Assembly (NCBI GenBank): GCA_050251735.1
Contig: JBFWMF010000005.1
Location: 62,001-126,000, forward strand
Source: Desulfitobacterium sp050251735
GTDB lineage: Bacteria > Bacillota > Desulfitobacteriia > Desulfitobacteriales > Desulfitobacteriaceae
Direction of reading: 5' to 3'
Length of the DNA: 64,000 bases
Shown here: positions 43,982 to 52,098 of the stretch, one piece after another
How positions within the stretch are numbered: position 1 is the stretch's first letter
How the letters are laid out: the number at the start of each line of letters is the position of its first letter
Made by a program: the position numbers and the translations under genes
The notes under the pieces: generated by a model
The model's database searches: none
Seen by the model: the letters and a program-made list of their open reading frames with translations, nothing else
What the model was told of the DNA's origin: nothing

Positions 43982-44683
43982 CTAGGATTGGTCGGCTCTG
44001 CTCACCACTTCACAAACGGAAAGCAGATTGTCCTGCACAGTAAAACGAATGTCAAATCCTGCAAATTCAAGACCATAGATCCGCTTAGGGTCCTTTTGAT
44101 AAGACGGCCTTGGGTCATGAGACAGCACCCTCAAAATCGCTTCACGTCTGTCTTCAGATATTAACTGGAGCCATTGCTTGGGAAACTCTACTTCAAGCTT
44201 CTTTGCTTGAAGAGGCTCGATAAAACCACTCACCGCTTCTGGGTGACAGTCTGTATAAGCTAGGTAGGGTTTGATATCGTAAATAGGGGTGTTGTCCATC
44301 AGGTCGGCACCGGAAACATGCAGTATAGGTCCAAGCTCCGGATGTACTTCGATACCTTCAAGCTTAACTGAGGAAAGACCAATTGCATTGGGTCGAAAAG
44401 GAGAACGGGTCGCGAAAACTCCCATCCGTGTATTACCGCCCAGACGTGGGGGGCGCACAGTGGGTGACCAGGTGTCACGAAGTGCCTCGGAGAACTCCCA
44501 GATGAGCCAGATGTGTGAGAAACCCTCCAACCCACGCAAGGCATCGGCATTGCGGTACTCTGTCTCAAAGACAACGACAGCCTTTAAATCGTCAATCAGT
44601 CCACTTTGACGGGGAATTCCGAATTTGGTAGGAAAATCTGTGCGAATGCGCGCGATAATTTTAATTTCTCGAGAAGTAGTCAT
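43982..44683 (-). CDS. trmO: tRNA (t6A37) N6-methyltransferase TrmO family protein
   Basis: A 233-residue protein of the YaeB/TsaA/VirR family, which methylates N6-threonylcarbamoyladenosine at tRNA position 37 using SAM. The beta-barrel marks are present: FGIPRQSGLIDDLKAVVVF, then LEGFSHIWLIWEF, RPPRLGGNTRMGVFATRSPF with RPNAIGLS, and MDNTPIYDIKPYLAYTD. A C-terminal extension (QWLQLISEDRREAI onward) is as in the E. coli enzyme. ATG 44683 is the start. It is upstream of the AI-2E gene on the same strand, but the palindrome and promoter between them suggest separate control. Confidence 0.9.
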   Translation of the reverse strand: MTTSREIKIIARIRTDFPTKFGIPRQSGLIDDLKAVVVFETEYRNADALRGLEGFSHIWLIWEFSEALRDTWSPTVRPPRLGGNTRMGVFATRSPFRPNAIGLSSVKLEGIEVHPELGPILHVSGADLMDNTPIYDIKPYLAYTDCHPEAVSGFIEPLQAKKLEVEFPKQWLQLISEDRREAILRVLSHDPRPSYQKDPKRIYGLEFAGFDIRFTVQDNLLSVCEVVSRADQS

Positions 44684-44751
44684 ATATTATTACTCCTATT
44701 GCCTGCACAACTATTCTAGCTAGCGATATGATTGGCAACACCATTGATATA

Positions 44752-44785
44752 AGGAGCGTTTAGATATCATTCTAAACGCTCCTTT
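44752..44785 (-). terminator. Rho-independent terminator after rubrerythrin
   Basis: A perfect 14-bp stem, AAGGAGCGTTTAGA with TCTAAACGCTCCTT, and a 6-nt loop, 20 bp after the rubrerythrin stop. It is followed by ATATC on the minus strand and by TTGCTTTT on the + strand. Confidence 0.75.
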
Positions 44786-44805
44786 TGCTTTTCTCTCAAT
44801 TGACA

Positions 44806-45300
44806 TTAATATTTAATGAATTTCTCGCCGGGAACTCCACAAATACTGCACTTTTCAGGAACTACTTTTTCGATATTTCCACAGACCGGACATAAGTAAT
44901 AAAATACTTCCGCAGTTTCGTCCATGTTTTCTAATGCTTCTTGATAGAGCTTAGCATGAACTTCTTCAGCCTTCATCGCAAAAGTGAAGACAGCTACAGC
45001 AGCTTTATTCCCCTCTTCTTTAGCTGTTTCGATAAAGCCCGGATACATACTTTGATACTCATAAGTCTCCCCAGCAACTCCGTCCTTTAAGTTTTCACTG
45101 GTCGAGCCAATTTTCCCGGCAATCTCAAATTCTTTGAGGGCATGAAGGGTTTCGGCATCGGCTGCCGCTCTAAAGAGCTTCGCTGCGTTAAGCTTTCCCT
45201 CTTGCTCAGCTTTCTTTGCGTAGGCAAGGTATTTTCTGTTCGCTTGGGATTCTCCGGCAAAGGCTTCCATCAAATTTTCAAGTGTTTTATTGTCACTCAT
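44806..45300 (-). CDS. Rubrerythrin
   Basis: A 164-residue rubrerythrin that reduces hydrogen peroxide with electrons from rubredoxin or NADH-linked carriers. The diiron domain shows AFAGESQANRKYLAYA, then ADAETLHALKEF and MKAEEVHAKLYQEAL. The C-terminal rubredoxin-like domain has CPVCGNIE and CSICGVPGEKF, which bind one Fe. ATG 45300 follows GGAGG; a longer frame to 45327 adds an unconserved start. A PerR-like sequence lies about 20 bp upstream. Confidence 0.95.
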   Translation of the reverse strand: MSDNKTLENLMEAFAGESQANRKYLAYAKKAEQEGKLNAAKLFRAAADAETLHALKEFEIAGKIGSTSENLKDGVAGETYEYQSMYPGFIETAKEEGNKAAVAVFTFAMKAEEVHAKLYQEALENMDETAEVFYYLCPVCGNIEKVVPEKCSICGVPGEKFIKY

Positions 45301-45318
45301 TACTCTTAACCTCCACTT

Positions 45319-45333
45319 CAATAACAATTATAG
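45319..45333 (-). promoter_or_regulatory. Possible PerR-like box before rubrerythrin
   Basis: The minus strand reads CTATAATTGTTATTG, 11 of 15 to the PerR consensus TTATAATNATTATAA. PerR control of rubrerythrin is common in anaerobic Firmicutes, but the match is imperfect. Confidence 0.3.
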
Positions 45334-45372
45334 ATCTATATCATTTTAGCATTAATTACTATATCTATCCAA

Positions 45373-48033
45373 TCATTCTATCAAGATCGAGGGGCTTTTC
45401 TTAACTTGATCGAGCTGATCTTTTGCCTCAGGCGTTAAAGCATCGCTTAGATAATTACGTTCATTTCTCTTTGCATCTTGGAAGTCCTGCATCATTCTTT
45501 CTTTGGCGCCCTCGATCTCCAATTTCAACTCTCTGGCGGATAACAGGGAACATCCTGCTCCTCTAATGATGATTTGTTCCAGACCGTCAGAGGTGGCAAC
45601 TGTTATATGGTATTTTTTCCGATTGTCATGTGCAAATCTTTCGATATACTGATCTGCAGTCTGGGCCTCCTTGGTAAATACCAGATGGATATTTTGGTAA
45701 TCGCTCGCTTCCTCACGATGCCCCTGAACTAGGTGAGCATCAAACACAACGATGATCTGGCACTTGCGAATCCCCTGATAATTACTGAGAATATCCAGCA
45801 ACTTCAATCTGGCAGCGTCCATCTGTTCTTCAACCATCTCTTTCAGCTCGGGCCAGGCATGAATAATATTATAACCGTCGACCAGAAGATACTCTTCCTT
45901 GCTTTCCATTTCTCTGACAGTAGTGCTGGCTGATTCATAATAGCTTTCACGGGCTGTTTTGCGTTTTTTCCAAGCAGATTTCTTCCCTTGATTGGCATAA
46001 AAGGTGCTGTTGATGATTTGATCAATCTCATCTATGCTGATCCATTTCTCTTCTGTATTTTTAGGGTGGTACTGAACTCCCTCTCCTTCTAAAACAGCTT
46101 TATCCTGTAGATAGCTTTCAAGATGCATATGGTTCTTCACTTCATCCCAGGCTACAGAATATCCAGCACCATGAGTACAAAAAACTGAACCTGTCGGGTT
46201 GGCAAAATCGTTTTCCGCATCATAGCTGATGCTTGCCATGACCTCCGACGCATTGTGGCAGAGCTCGTATCCTTTCAGACTGCAAAACAGCCGACCCAGA
46301 CCTTTAGTATATGCAACTACCTCTTTTTGATAATTCTTCATGGTAATCACCGGTGCGCTACCCACAAGAACGGACATTTCGTCATTTGTCTGAGCTATTG
46401 CGCAAGTACCCCGCATATTCTCAATATCAGTCATGGCTCTGCCGACCATTTTCACTGGTAATTCCAGTTGAAAGGCATAATAAGGCTCCAACAGGATAGA
46501 TTCTGCCTCCATCAATCCCTGACGCACTGCTCGGTAGGTGGCTTCGCGAAAGTCACCACCATCTGTATGCTTTGTATGAGCTCGACCTGCGACGAGGGTA
46601 ATTTTCATATCGGTAATCTCTGAGCCGGTGAGAACTCCTTTATGCGCTTTTTCGGCCAAATGAGTTAAGACAAGTCTTTGCCAGTTTTTACTTAGGATAT
46701 CCTCACTGCATTCAGTGCTAAACTGCAAACCGCTGCCGGGTTCACCCGGTTCCAATAAGAGGTGTACCTCAGCATAATGTCGTAAGGGTTCAAAATGTCC
46801 TACTCCCTCGACAACATTAGCGATCGTCTCTTTGTAGAGGATTCTTCCCGCATCAAATTCTACCTCTACTCCGAAACGCTCACGGATAAGGCTCTGCAGA
46901 ATCTCAATCTGCACCTCCCCCATGATTTGGGCCTGTATTTCCTGTAACTGCTCATCCCAGACCACATGCAGCTCCGGCTCTTCTTCTTCGATCTGACGTA
47001 ATTTGGGGATCATGACTCTGGGGTCACAGTCAGCAGGTAGAATAATCTGATAAGACAGCACCGGTGTCAAGACCGGTGTATCTGAAGCCTCTTCTATCCC
47101 TAACCCCTCTCCCGGTCTCGTTTGGCTGAGTCCGGTGACCGCGCATACTGTACCTGCCTCGATTTCGTTTACTGCCTCAAATTTTTGCCCGGAGTAGATC
47201 CGAATTTGATTCACTTTCTCTTGCCAATCGCCATTTTTCAAGACATCTTTCACCTTAAGTCTACCGCCGGTAAGCTTCAAGTGAGTAAGACGGTTTCCTT
47301 GCTCGTCTCGGGTAATTTTGAATATTTTCGCCCCGAATTCCTGGGGATAATCAGGCACGACACTATAGTGCATTATGCCCTGCAGCAATTGTTCAACGCC
47401 CTCAAGTTTTAAGGCAGAACCAAAAAAACAAGGGAAAACCTTCCGCTTGAGAATAGCTCTTTGAATCTGTGCAACAGCAATTTTTCCTGTTTCCAAATAA
47501 TCTTCCAGCATGACTTCATCGCACATGGCTAGCTGATCATAAAATTCCTCCGTGACTATTGGGCTAAATTCAATACAACCATCAGACAGCTGCTTCTTTA
47601 ATTCTTCCCTGAGCTTTTTCTGATCTGTACCCATCTGATCCATTTTATTGACAAATATAAACACAGGTATTTGATACTTATCAAGCAACCGCCATAAGGT
47701 TTGGGTATGCCCTTGTACCCCATCAGAGCCGCTTACCACTAAAATGGCATAGTCTAAAACCTGAAGGGTCCTCTCCATTTCCGCCGAAAAATCCACATGG
47801 CCTGGAGTATCCAACAGGGTAATCTGAGTCTCGCCCATTTCAAAGATAGCTTGCTTCGCAAAAATGGTGATCCCTCTTGCACGTTCCAGTTCATATGTAT
47901 CTAAAAAAGCATCCTTTGTGTCGACTCTGCCTAATTTCCCTATTTTACCGCTTAGATAAAGCATGCTCTCCGATAATGTTGTCTTGCCTGCATCTACATG
48001 TGCTAAGATGCCGATCACTAGGTTTTTCATCAT
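45373..48033 (-). CDS. TetM-like translational GTPase fused to a YacP/Rae1-type NYN nuclease domain
   Basis: An 886-residue fusion. Residues 1 to about 650 are an EF-G-like ribosomal protection GTPase: P-loop AHVDAGKTT, switch RARGITI, LLDTPGHVDF, NKMDQ, then domains II-V with ILPADCDPRVMIPKLRQIEE and GSEITDMKITLVAGRAHTKH. Residues about 710-880 form a NYN domain like YacP: YLLVDGYNIIHAWPELKEM, VVFDAHL, TADQYIERFAH and VATSDGLEQ keep the acidic catalytic positions. YacP (Rae1) of Bacillus cleaves mRNA in the ribosomal A site, so the fusion couples a ribosome-binding GTPase with a ribosome-dependent nuclease. Tetracycline resistance is possible but not shown. Confidence 0.88.
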   Translation of the reverse strand: MMKNLVIGILAHVDAGKTTLSESMLYLSGKIGKLGRVDTKDAFLDTYELERARGITIFAKQAIFEMGETQITLLDTPGHVDFSAEMERTLQVLDYAILVVSGSDGVQGHTQTLWRLLDKYQIPVFIFVNKMDQMGTDQKKLREELKKQLSDGCIEFSPIVTEEFYDQLAMCDEVMLEDYLETGKIAVAQIQRAILKRKVFPCFFGSALKLEGVEQLLQGIMHYSVVPDYPQEFGAKIFKITRDEQGNRLTHLKLTGGRLKVKDVLKNGDWQEKVNQIRIYSGQKFEAVNEIEAGTVCAVTGLSQTRPGEGLGIEEASDTPVLTPVLSYQIILPADCDPRVMIPKLRQIEEEEPELHVVWDEQLQEIQAQIMGEVQIEILQSLIRERFGVEVEFDAGRILYKETIANVVEGVGHFEPLRHYAEVHLLLEPGEPGSGLQFSTECSEDILSKNWQRLVLTHLAEKAHKGVLTGSEITDMKITLVAGRAHTKHTDGGDFREATYRAVRQGLMEAESILLEPYYAFQLELPVKMVGRAMTDIENMRGTCAIAQTNDEMSVLVGSAPVITMKNYQKEVVAYTKGLGRLFCSLKGYELCHNASEVMASISYDAENDFANPTGSVFCTHGAGYSVAWDEVKNHMHLESYLQDKAVLEGEGVQYHPKNTEEKWISIDEIDQIINSTFYANQGKKSAWKKRKTARESYYESASTTVREMESKEEYLLVDGYNIIHAWPELKEMVEEQMDAARLKLLDILSNYQGIRKCQIIVVFDAHLVQGHREEASDYQNIHLVFTKEAQTADQYIERFAHDNRKKYHITVATSDGLEQIIIRGAGCSLLSARELKLEIEGAKERMMQDFQDAKRNERNYLSDALTPEAKDQLDQVKKSPSILIE

Positions 48034-48337
48034 CTATTTCAAATCCTTCGTTTTGTCTAACTTAGAAAAATGCAAAGCTCTGAGGCTTGTAGGTCTACTT
48101 CTATAATCAATCACTGGCTAAAATTAAAATTCAAATAAAATATCGAAGGAGTTTTCCGATTTCGTCGTATTAAATCCCTGAATAATAATCTTATTATTCT
48201 CATAAGCCTTATGGATTGAAAATGTATCATGGCTCCTCCTCTCCCACATAAAACCGCATAGAATTCAACCTTTATCAATAATAATATCATTTTCAAAGTC
48301 GTAAGCCTAATGATTGTGCCAAAGAAAACCTCGCTAG

Positions 48338-48385
48338 CAGTAAATAACCGCCTGCAAGTTAGCGATTGCAAGCGGTTATTTACTG
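48338..48385. terminator. Hairpin in the gap before the TetM-like gene
   Basis: Arms of 14 bp (CAGTAAATAACCGC with GCGGTTATTTACTG) pair without mismatch around a 20-base loop. It is placed to end the minus-strand genes at 48411-49137. Apart from this hairpin, nothing else is seen in 48034-48410. Confidence 0.6.
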
Positions 48386-48410
48386 ATTTTCGTCACATCA
48401 GGAGTTCTAC

Positions 48411-48488
48411 TTAGGAGCTCTTTAAGTTTCTACTTAAGAGTACTACAAGTATCAATAGCAGTCGGCCCGTCGTCTGGTCATTGTTCAT
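48411..48488 (-). CDS. Possible 25-residue hydrophobic peptide
   Basis: ATG 48488 has a strong AAGGAGG eight bases before it and opens a short frame, MNNDQTTGRLLLILVVLLS and six more residues, to TAA at 48411. A polar head, a hydrophobic helix of about 10 residues and a basic tail suggest a membrane peptide. It lies 40 bp after the hypothetical gene at 48529. There is no homology evidence, so translation is uncertain. Confidence 0.4.
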   Translation of the reverse strand: MNNDQTTGRLLLILVVLLSRNLKSS

Positions 48489-48528
48489 CACGCAGACCTC
48501 CTTCTCTACCTACCACCACAATAATGCG

Positions 48529-49137
48529 CTATTGTTCGTTTTCGTTATTCCCTATCCACTCATCAAATTTTTTTAGGGTTTCCTCATAGGTTTTTTGACT
48601 AATATCAGGAAGCTCCCCACCCCAAATCTTCTGTGCCTGGGCAAAGCCTTCCTTCACTGCTTCTTTCATAGCTTCTGCCTTGCTGGGATCTCCTCCCGTT
48701 AGGGCAATCGCAAAATCAAATATCCTCTGAGAGGTCTGTTTAACTCCCCAATATCCTTCCTCTGAAATTTCCTCCTGGGCTTTGGCTGCCGTCTCCGGAT
48801 CTACCTGCACTTTCCCTTCCCGAAGGATTGCATAAATGTCCGTTGCATCGTTCAGCTTATGTCCTTGCTGCAGCAGCAGTCTCTCCACCAGACTTCTTAG
48901 TTGTTCCGTGCGCATTTCCACGTCGGCCTTCAATCTGGAAATAGTTTCAGAATCCGGAGAATACATCTTGCCAAGAGAATTGTCTACCTTTGACTCACTC
49001 GGTTCGTAAGTCGCTGCCACGTCATCAACGGCAGGCTTATTAGCTTCCGACCCTTTATTGTGTGTTGTTTTTTCGGACTTCAGTCTATTGTCAGTATTCT
49101 GATAAGGGCTTACCGGGGTTATTTTATTCATATCCAT
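48529..49137 (-). CDS. Conserved hypothetical protein, DUF5610-like C-terminal region
   Basis: A 202-residue soluble protein with no signal peptide. The first 70 residues are polar and probably disordered (Asn, Ser, Lys-rich). A helical middle follows (DVEMRTEQLRSLVERLLLQ), and the C-terminal half reads SEEGYWGVKQTSQRIFDFA, ALTGGDPSKAEAMKEAV and QKIWGGELPDISQKTYEETL. The last part resembles DUF5610-type proteins of Gram-positive and Gram-negative bacteria, for which no function is known. ATG 49137 follows GGGAGG. Three 17-bp tandem repeats lie just before it. Confidence 0.7.
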   Translation of the reverse strand: MDMNKITPVSPYQNTDNRLKSEKTTHNKGSEANKPAVDDVAATYEPSESKVDNSLGKMYSPDSETISRLKADVEMRTEQLRSLVERLLLQQGHKLNDATDIYAILREGKVQVDPETAAKAQEEISEEGYWGVKQTSQRIFDFAIALTGGDPSKAEAMKEAVKEGFAQAQKIWGGELPDISQKTYEETLKKFDEWIGNNENEQ

Positions 49138-49153
49138 TTGATATCCTCCCTTT

Positions 49154-49204
49154 CATGTCATACAATTAAACATGTCATACAATTAAACATGTCGTACAAT
49201 TGTT
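49154..49204. repeat. Three 17-bp tandem repeats before the hypothetical gene
   Basis: CATGTCATACAATTAAA occurs twice in tandem, followed by a third variant CATGTCGTACAATTGTT. They start 17 bp before the ATG at 49137, across the ribosome binding and promoter region. They could be operator sites. Confidence 0.65.
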
Positions 49205-49457
49205 GTTTGATATAATATCTATTTATTATCTATATCGGCAAGAACCACCTTAGACTTAAGCGCCATTGACTATGATTTGAAGCCTTCTACCAAAGGAGAA
49301 GTTGCCTTCTAAAGAGGGAATCTTAGGGGGTAGACATCTACAGATAGAAGGAATTATTATAACGAATTATCAACAGCTAGTTATCAAGCAGGATTTGTCT
49401 AACGAAAAGTAGAAAATTAAGTACTATGCTCAAATAAAAACACGAGGGTGATTACTA

Positions 49458-50150
49458 ATGAACGAAGCACTTTTTGACCCCATTGCCGCACATTATGATT
49501 CTTGGTATGCAACTGCGCTTGGCTCAGCATCTGATCAAGTAGAACGTCACCTAGCCCAGTCCATGTTTAAGGCACCGGGTCCTCAAGTCCTGGAAATCGG
49601 CTGTGGTACCGGACAATATACAAGCTGGCTTGTGCAAGAAGGATATGAAGTCACGGCTGTCGATATTTCCGCTGAAATGATGACTCTGGCTCAACAAAAG
49701 ATATCAGAACTAACAAGTAACTATCTTAGCATTAAGCCTGTTCGCTGGTGGCATGCCGATATTACCGAAGTTTTGGATCAGCTTGAAACCTATGATGGAA
49801 TTTTTTCAATGACCGCATTTGAATTCGTCCCTGAACCAGAAAAGGTTCTGCAAGAGCTTTTTAAACATATAAAGCCCGGGGGCTGTCTCATGATCGGGCT
49901 CATCGCCGGCCAGAGTGCCTGGAGCGAATACTACGCTGAAATAGTTCGCAACAAGCCTACTTCGGTCTTTGCCCGTGCCGCTCTTTATACTAAGGAAGAG
50001 ATAGCCTCATGGCAAATCGGTGCACCTATCGAGATGGGCGAATGTCTTTTCTTCCCTCCCCACGTTCAATCTACAGCCGAGGCCCTAGCACTTGAGGAAA
50101 AAAAAGAAGGTAATCCTGGGTTTGTGGTGGCCAAGTGGGTGAAGGGTTGA
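49458..50150 (+). CDS. Class I SAM-dependent methyltransferase
   Basis: A 230-residue Rossmann methyltransferase. The SAM site is VLEIGCGTGQYTSWLVQEG followed by VTAVDISAEMM. Motif IV-like YDGIFSMTAFEFVPEPEKVL comes next, then HIKPGGCLMIGLIAG. The family is UbiE/SmtA-like and the substrate is unknown. Its stop overlaps the start of the next gene (TGATG), so it is translationally coupled to the solenoid/MoxR/vWA genes. This tight link makes it a likely functional part of that module. GAGGGTG lies before ATG 49458. Confidence 0.85.
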   Translation: MNEALFDPIAAHYDSWYATALGSASDQVERHLAQSMFKAPGPQVLEIGCGTGQYTSWLVQEGYEVTAVDISAEMMTLAQQKISELTSNYLSIKPVRWWHADITEVLDQLETYDGIFSMTAFEFVPEPEKVLQELFKHIKPGGCLMIGLIAGQSAWSEYYAEIVRNKPTSVFARAALYTKEEIASWQIGAPIEMGECLFFPPHVQSTAEALALEEKKEGNPGFVVAKWVKG

Positions 50151-50953
50151 TGGAAAACGCCAAACTAATCGAAATGATCAAGACCAATCCAAACTCTATC
50201 GCCTATCTACCGAATCCCAATGATGAGTTAAAGCTATTGGCTGTTCAGAAAAATGGCCTGACCTTAAAATATATCGATCAGCCAACGCTCGAGATGCAGG
50301 AATTAGCTATTGCCAATAACGGTCAAGCCATCCAATTTGTCGATAACCCTACAGATGAAATGATGATCAAAGCAATTCATGATAGCTGGATTAACTTAGA
50401 GTATATTAAGAGTCCCAGCGATCAGTTGATCAAATTAGCCCTCGACCAAGCTGGCTGGGCTATTAAATATGTCAAAAATCCAAGTGAAGAGCAGCAATTA
50501 TTAGCAATACGCAGGAACTACGATTCCTTAAAGTTTATCCAGTCTCCTTGCCCTGTTGCCCAGAAAGAAGCTGTGAAAATCAGCTATGATGCCTTAAGAT
50601 ACATTAAGTCGCCTACTCACGAAGCAGAACTTCTGGCTATCAAAAATCATGAAAGTGCAATAATCTTTGTCCATGATTTAGCGAAGGATAAAATTTTAAA
50701 GTTTTTAAAAGTTAATATCTTAGTCATAAAATACGTAATCGATAAAGTATCCCAAGCAGAATTAGAACAGGTTTTAAAGGAAACATTAGCCCATGAGGAT
50801 GTTGAAGAAAAATATGTCCGAGATTTTATAAATTGCAATTATATCAATAAAACCAGCGCCCAAATGCCCATCGACAAAATCATGTTTATCGATCAATATG
50901 GAAGTAGAAAGGCAAAAAGAGTCACTGTCGATGAAAAGCTGAAGATGTTATAG
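50150..50953 (+). CDS. Solenoid protein with about eight 22-residue repeats (DUF4116-like)
   Basis: A 267-residue protein made mostly of tandem 22-residue units with the pattern LLAIxxNxxAIKYIKxPSxE: LKLLAVQKNGLTLKYIDQP, then QELAIANNGQAIQFVDNP, LIKLALDQAGWAIKYVKNP and QLLAIRRNYDSLKFIQSP. The last unit is diverged (ILKFLKVNILVIKYVI), and a charged helical tail of about 60 residues follows. Such repeats build an alpha solenoid that binds protein or nucleic acid. ATG 50150 overlaps the methyltransferase stop by one base, and the MoxR gene starts 14 bp after its stop. It is a good candidate for target recognition or for an adaptor in the MoxR/vWA system. Confidence 0.75.
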   Translation: MENAKLIEMIKTNPNSIAYLPNPNDELKLLAVQKNGLTLKYIDQPTLEMQELAIANNGQAIQFVDNPTDEMMIKAIHDSWINLEYIKSPSDQLIKLALDQAGWAIKYVKNPSEEQQLLAIRRNYDSLKFIQSPCPVAQKEAVKISYDALRYIKSPTHEAELLAIKNHESAIIFVHDLAKDKILKFLKVNILVIKYVIDKVSQAELEQVLKETLAHEDVEEKYVRDFINCNYINKTSAQMPIDKIMFIDQYGSRKAKRVTVDEKLKML

Positions 50954-50967
50954 GAGATGGAGCTAAC

Positions 50968-52092
50968 ATGAATTTTACCGGCACCTTAAAAAGTGTTGAA
51001 TTAGTCCTTGCTACCGAAGGAGTCCCTTTAATCGTGGGCGAAAGCGGCATCGGCAAAACAGCTTTAGCGAAGGAAATTGCTAAAGAAAATCAATGGAGTC
51101 TCGTCGTTATCAATGGGAACCTTCTCAAAGAAGGTGAAATCGGCGGTTTACCAACCGTGGAATCTTATGTTATCCATGATCAAGAGGAACGGGTTGAAAA
51201 GAAAACCACAGTCTATGCCGTGCATCATAAACTTCGAGAAATCGATGAGGAAGTAGTTAAAGGTAGAACGGTGCTCTTATTTATCGACGAGATCAATCGC
51301 TGTGAACATACCGTCCAGCAGGAACTGATGAATTTAATCTTAAATCGGGAGATCAACGGCTATAGGTTGCCTAAGAACGTCAAAATCTTGGCTGCCATGA
51401 ATCCTTCCAGCAAATATGGTGCGGATTTTGATTACCAGGTTGTGGATATGGATGCCGCCCAAGAAAATCGCTTTGTGTGGTTACCCATGGAGCCCGATTA
51501 TAATCAATGGATTGATTGGGCTATGGAGTCCGGAATTCAGGATAAGGTTATCGAGTTTATCTCTACCTTCCCAGAATATCTGCATAAAATTAATGAGGAT
51601 GATCTAAGGGCCACCCCCAGAAGCTATGAACGGATTTCTAATAGTTATAAGATCTATTTAGAGAGTCAAGCCTCCATACCTCGCTCGGTCTTTCTCAATG
51701 TCCTCAAAGGAAATGTGGGACGCTTGATCGCCGAAGAATTTATAAGCTTTGTTGAATCTGATCATCAGGCCCTTATCTCTTATGCAGATGTCTTTTCAGG
51801 GCCATCCCTTCCTGAATCTCTCAAGGGGATAATAAAGAAAGAAAGCCACACCCGGCTCTATCGCGCCGCCAAGAATATTCTCAAAACCTTAGAATCCGCC
51901 ACCTTGAACGAGGGTGATGATTTAAGCTATTCTGTGAACAGGCTGATCGATTTTCTGAAGCTCTATCCTGTCGATTTGAAAATCGGTATTATGAAGGATA
52001 TTAAAAACAGCTATCCTGAAGTCTACAAGCTTGCCATCGAGAATGAGGCGTTTGTCGAATCATATTTTGAAGCTTATCGTTTAATCAGGTGA
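50968..52092 (+). CDS. MoxR family AAA+ ATPase
   Basis: A 374-residue AAA+ ATPase of the MoxR/dynein-related type. Walker A is GESGIGKTALAKEIA (K30), Walker B is VLLFIDEINRCEHTVQQELM (D107, E108), and sensor 1 is ILAAMNPSS. The arginine-finger/lid region follows (DLRATPRSYERISN). The C-terminal 130 residues are helical and not typical of plain MoxR, and may bind the partner. MoxR ATPases act as chaperones that remodel partner complexes with vWA proteins. The vWA gene is six bases downstream. Confidence 0.9.
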   Translation: MNFTGTLKSVELVLATEGVPLIVGESGIGKTALAKEIAKENQWSLVVINGNLLKEGEIGGLPTVESYVIHDQEERVEKKTTVYAVHHKLREIDEEVVKGRTVLLFIDEINRCEHTVQQELMNLILNREINGYRLPKNVKILAAMNPSSKYGADFDYQVVDMDAAQENRFVWLPMEPDYNQWIDWAMESGIQDKVIEFISTFPEYLHKINEDDLRATPRSYERISNSYKIYLESQASIPRSVFLNVLKGNVGRLIAEEFISFVESDHQALISYADVFSGPSLPESLKGIIKKESHTRLYRAAKNILKTLESATLNEGDDLSYSVNRLIDFLKLYPVDLKIGIMKDIKNSYPEVYKLAIENEAFVESYFEAYRLIR

Positions 52093-52098
52093 TACTGT

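Noticed and set aside
45373..48033. Calling the GTPase a tetracycline resistance gene
   Set aside because: Only the general TetM-like architecture is visible. The fused nuclease domain points to another or additional role, and resistance cannot be read from sequence.
48111..48371. An 86-codon frame on the minus strand upstream of the TetM-like gene
   Set aside because: It has no ribosome site, an odd composition and a hairpin at its 5' end. No protein family is recognisable.
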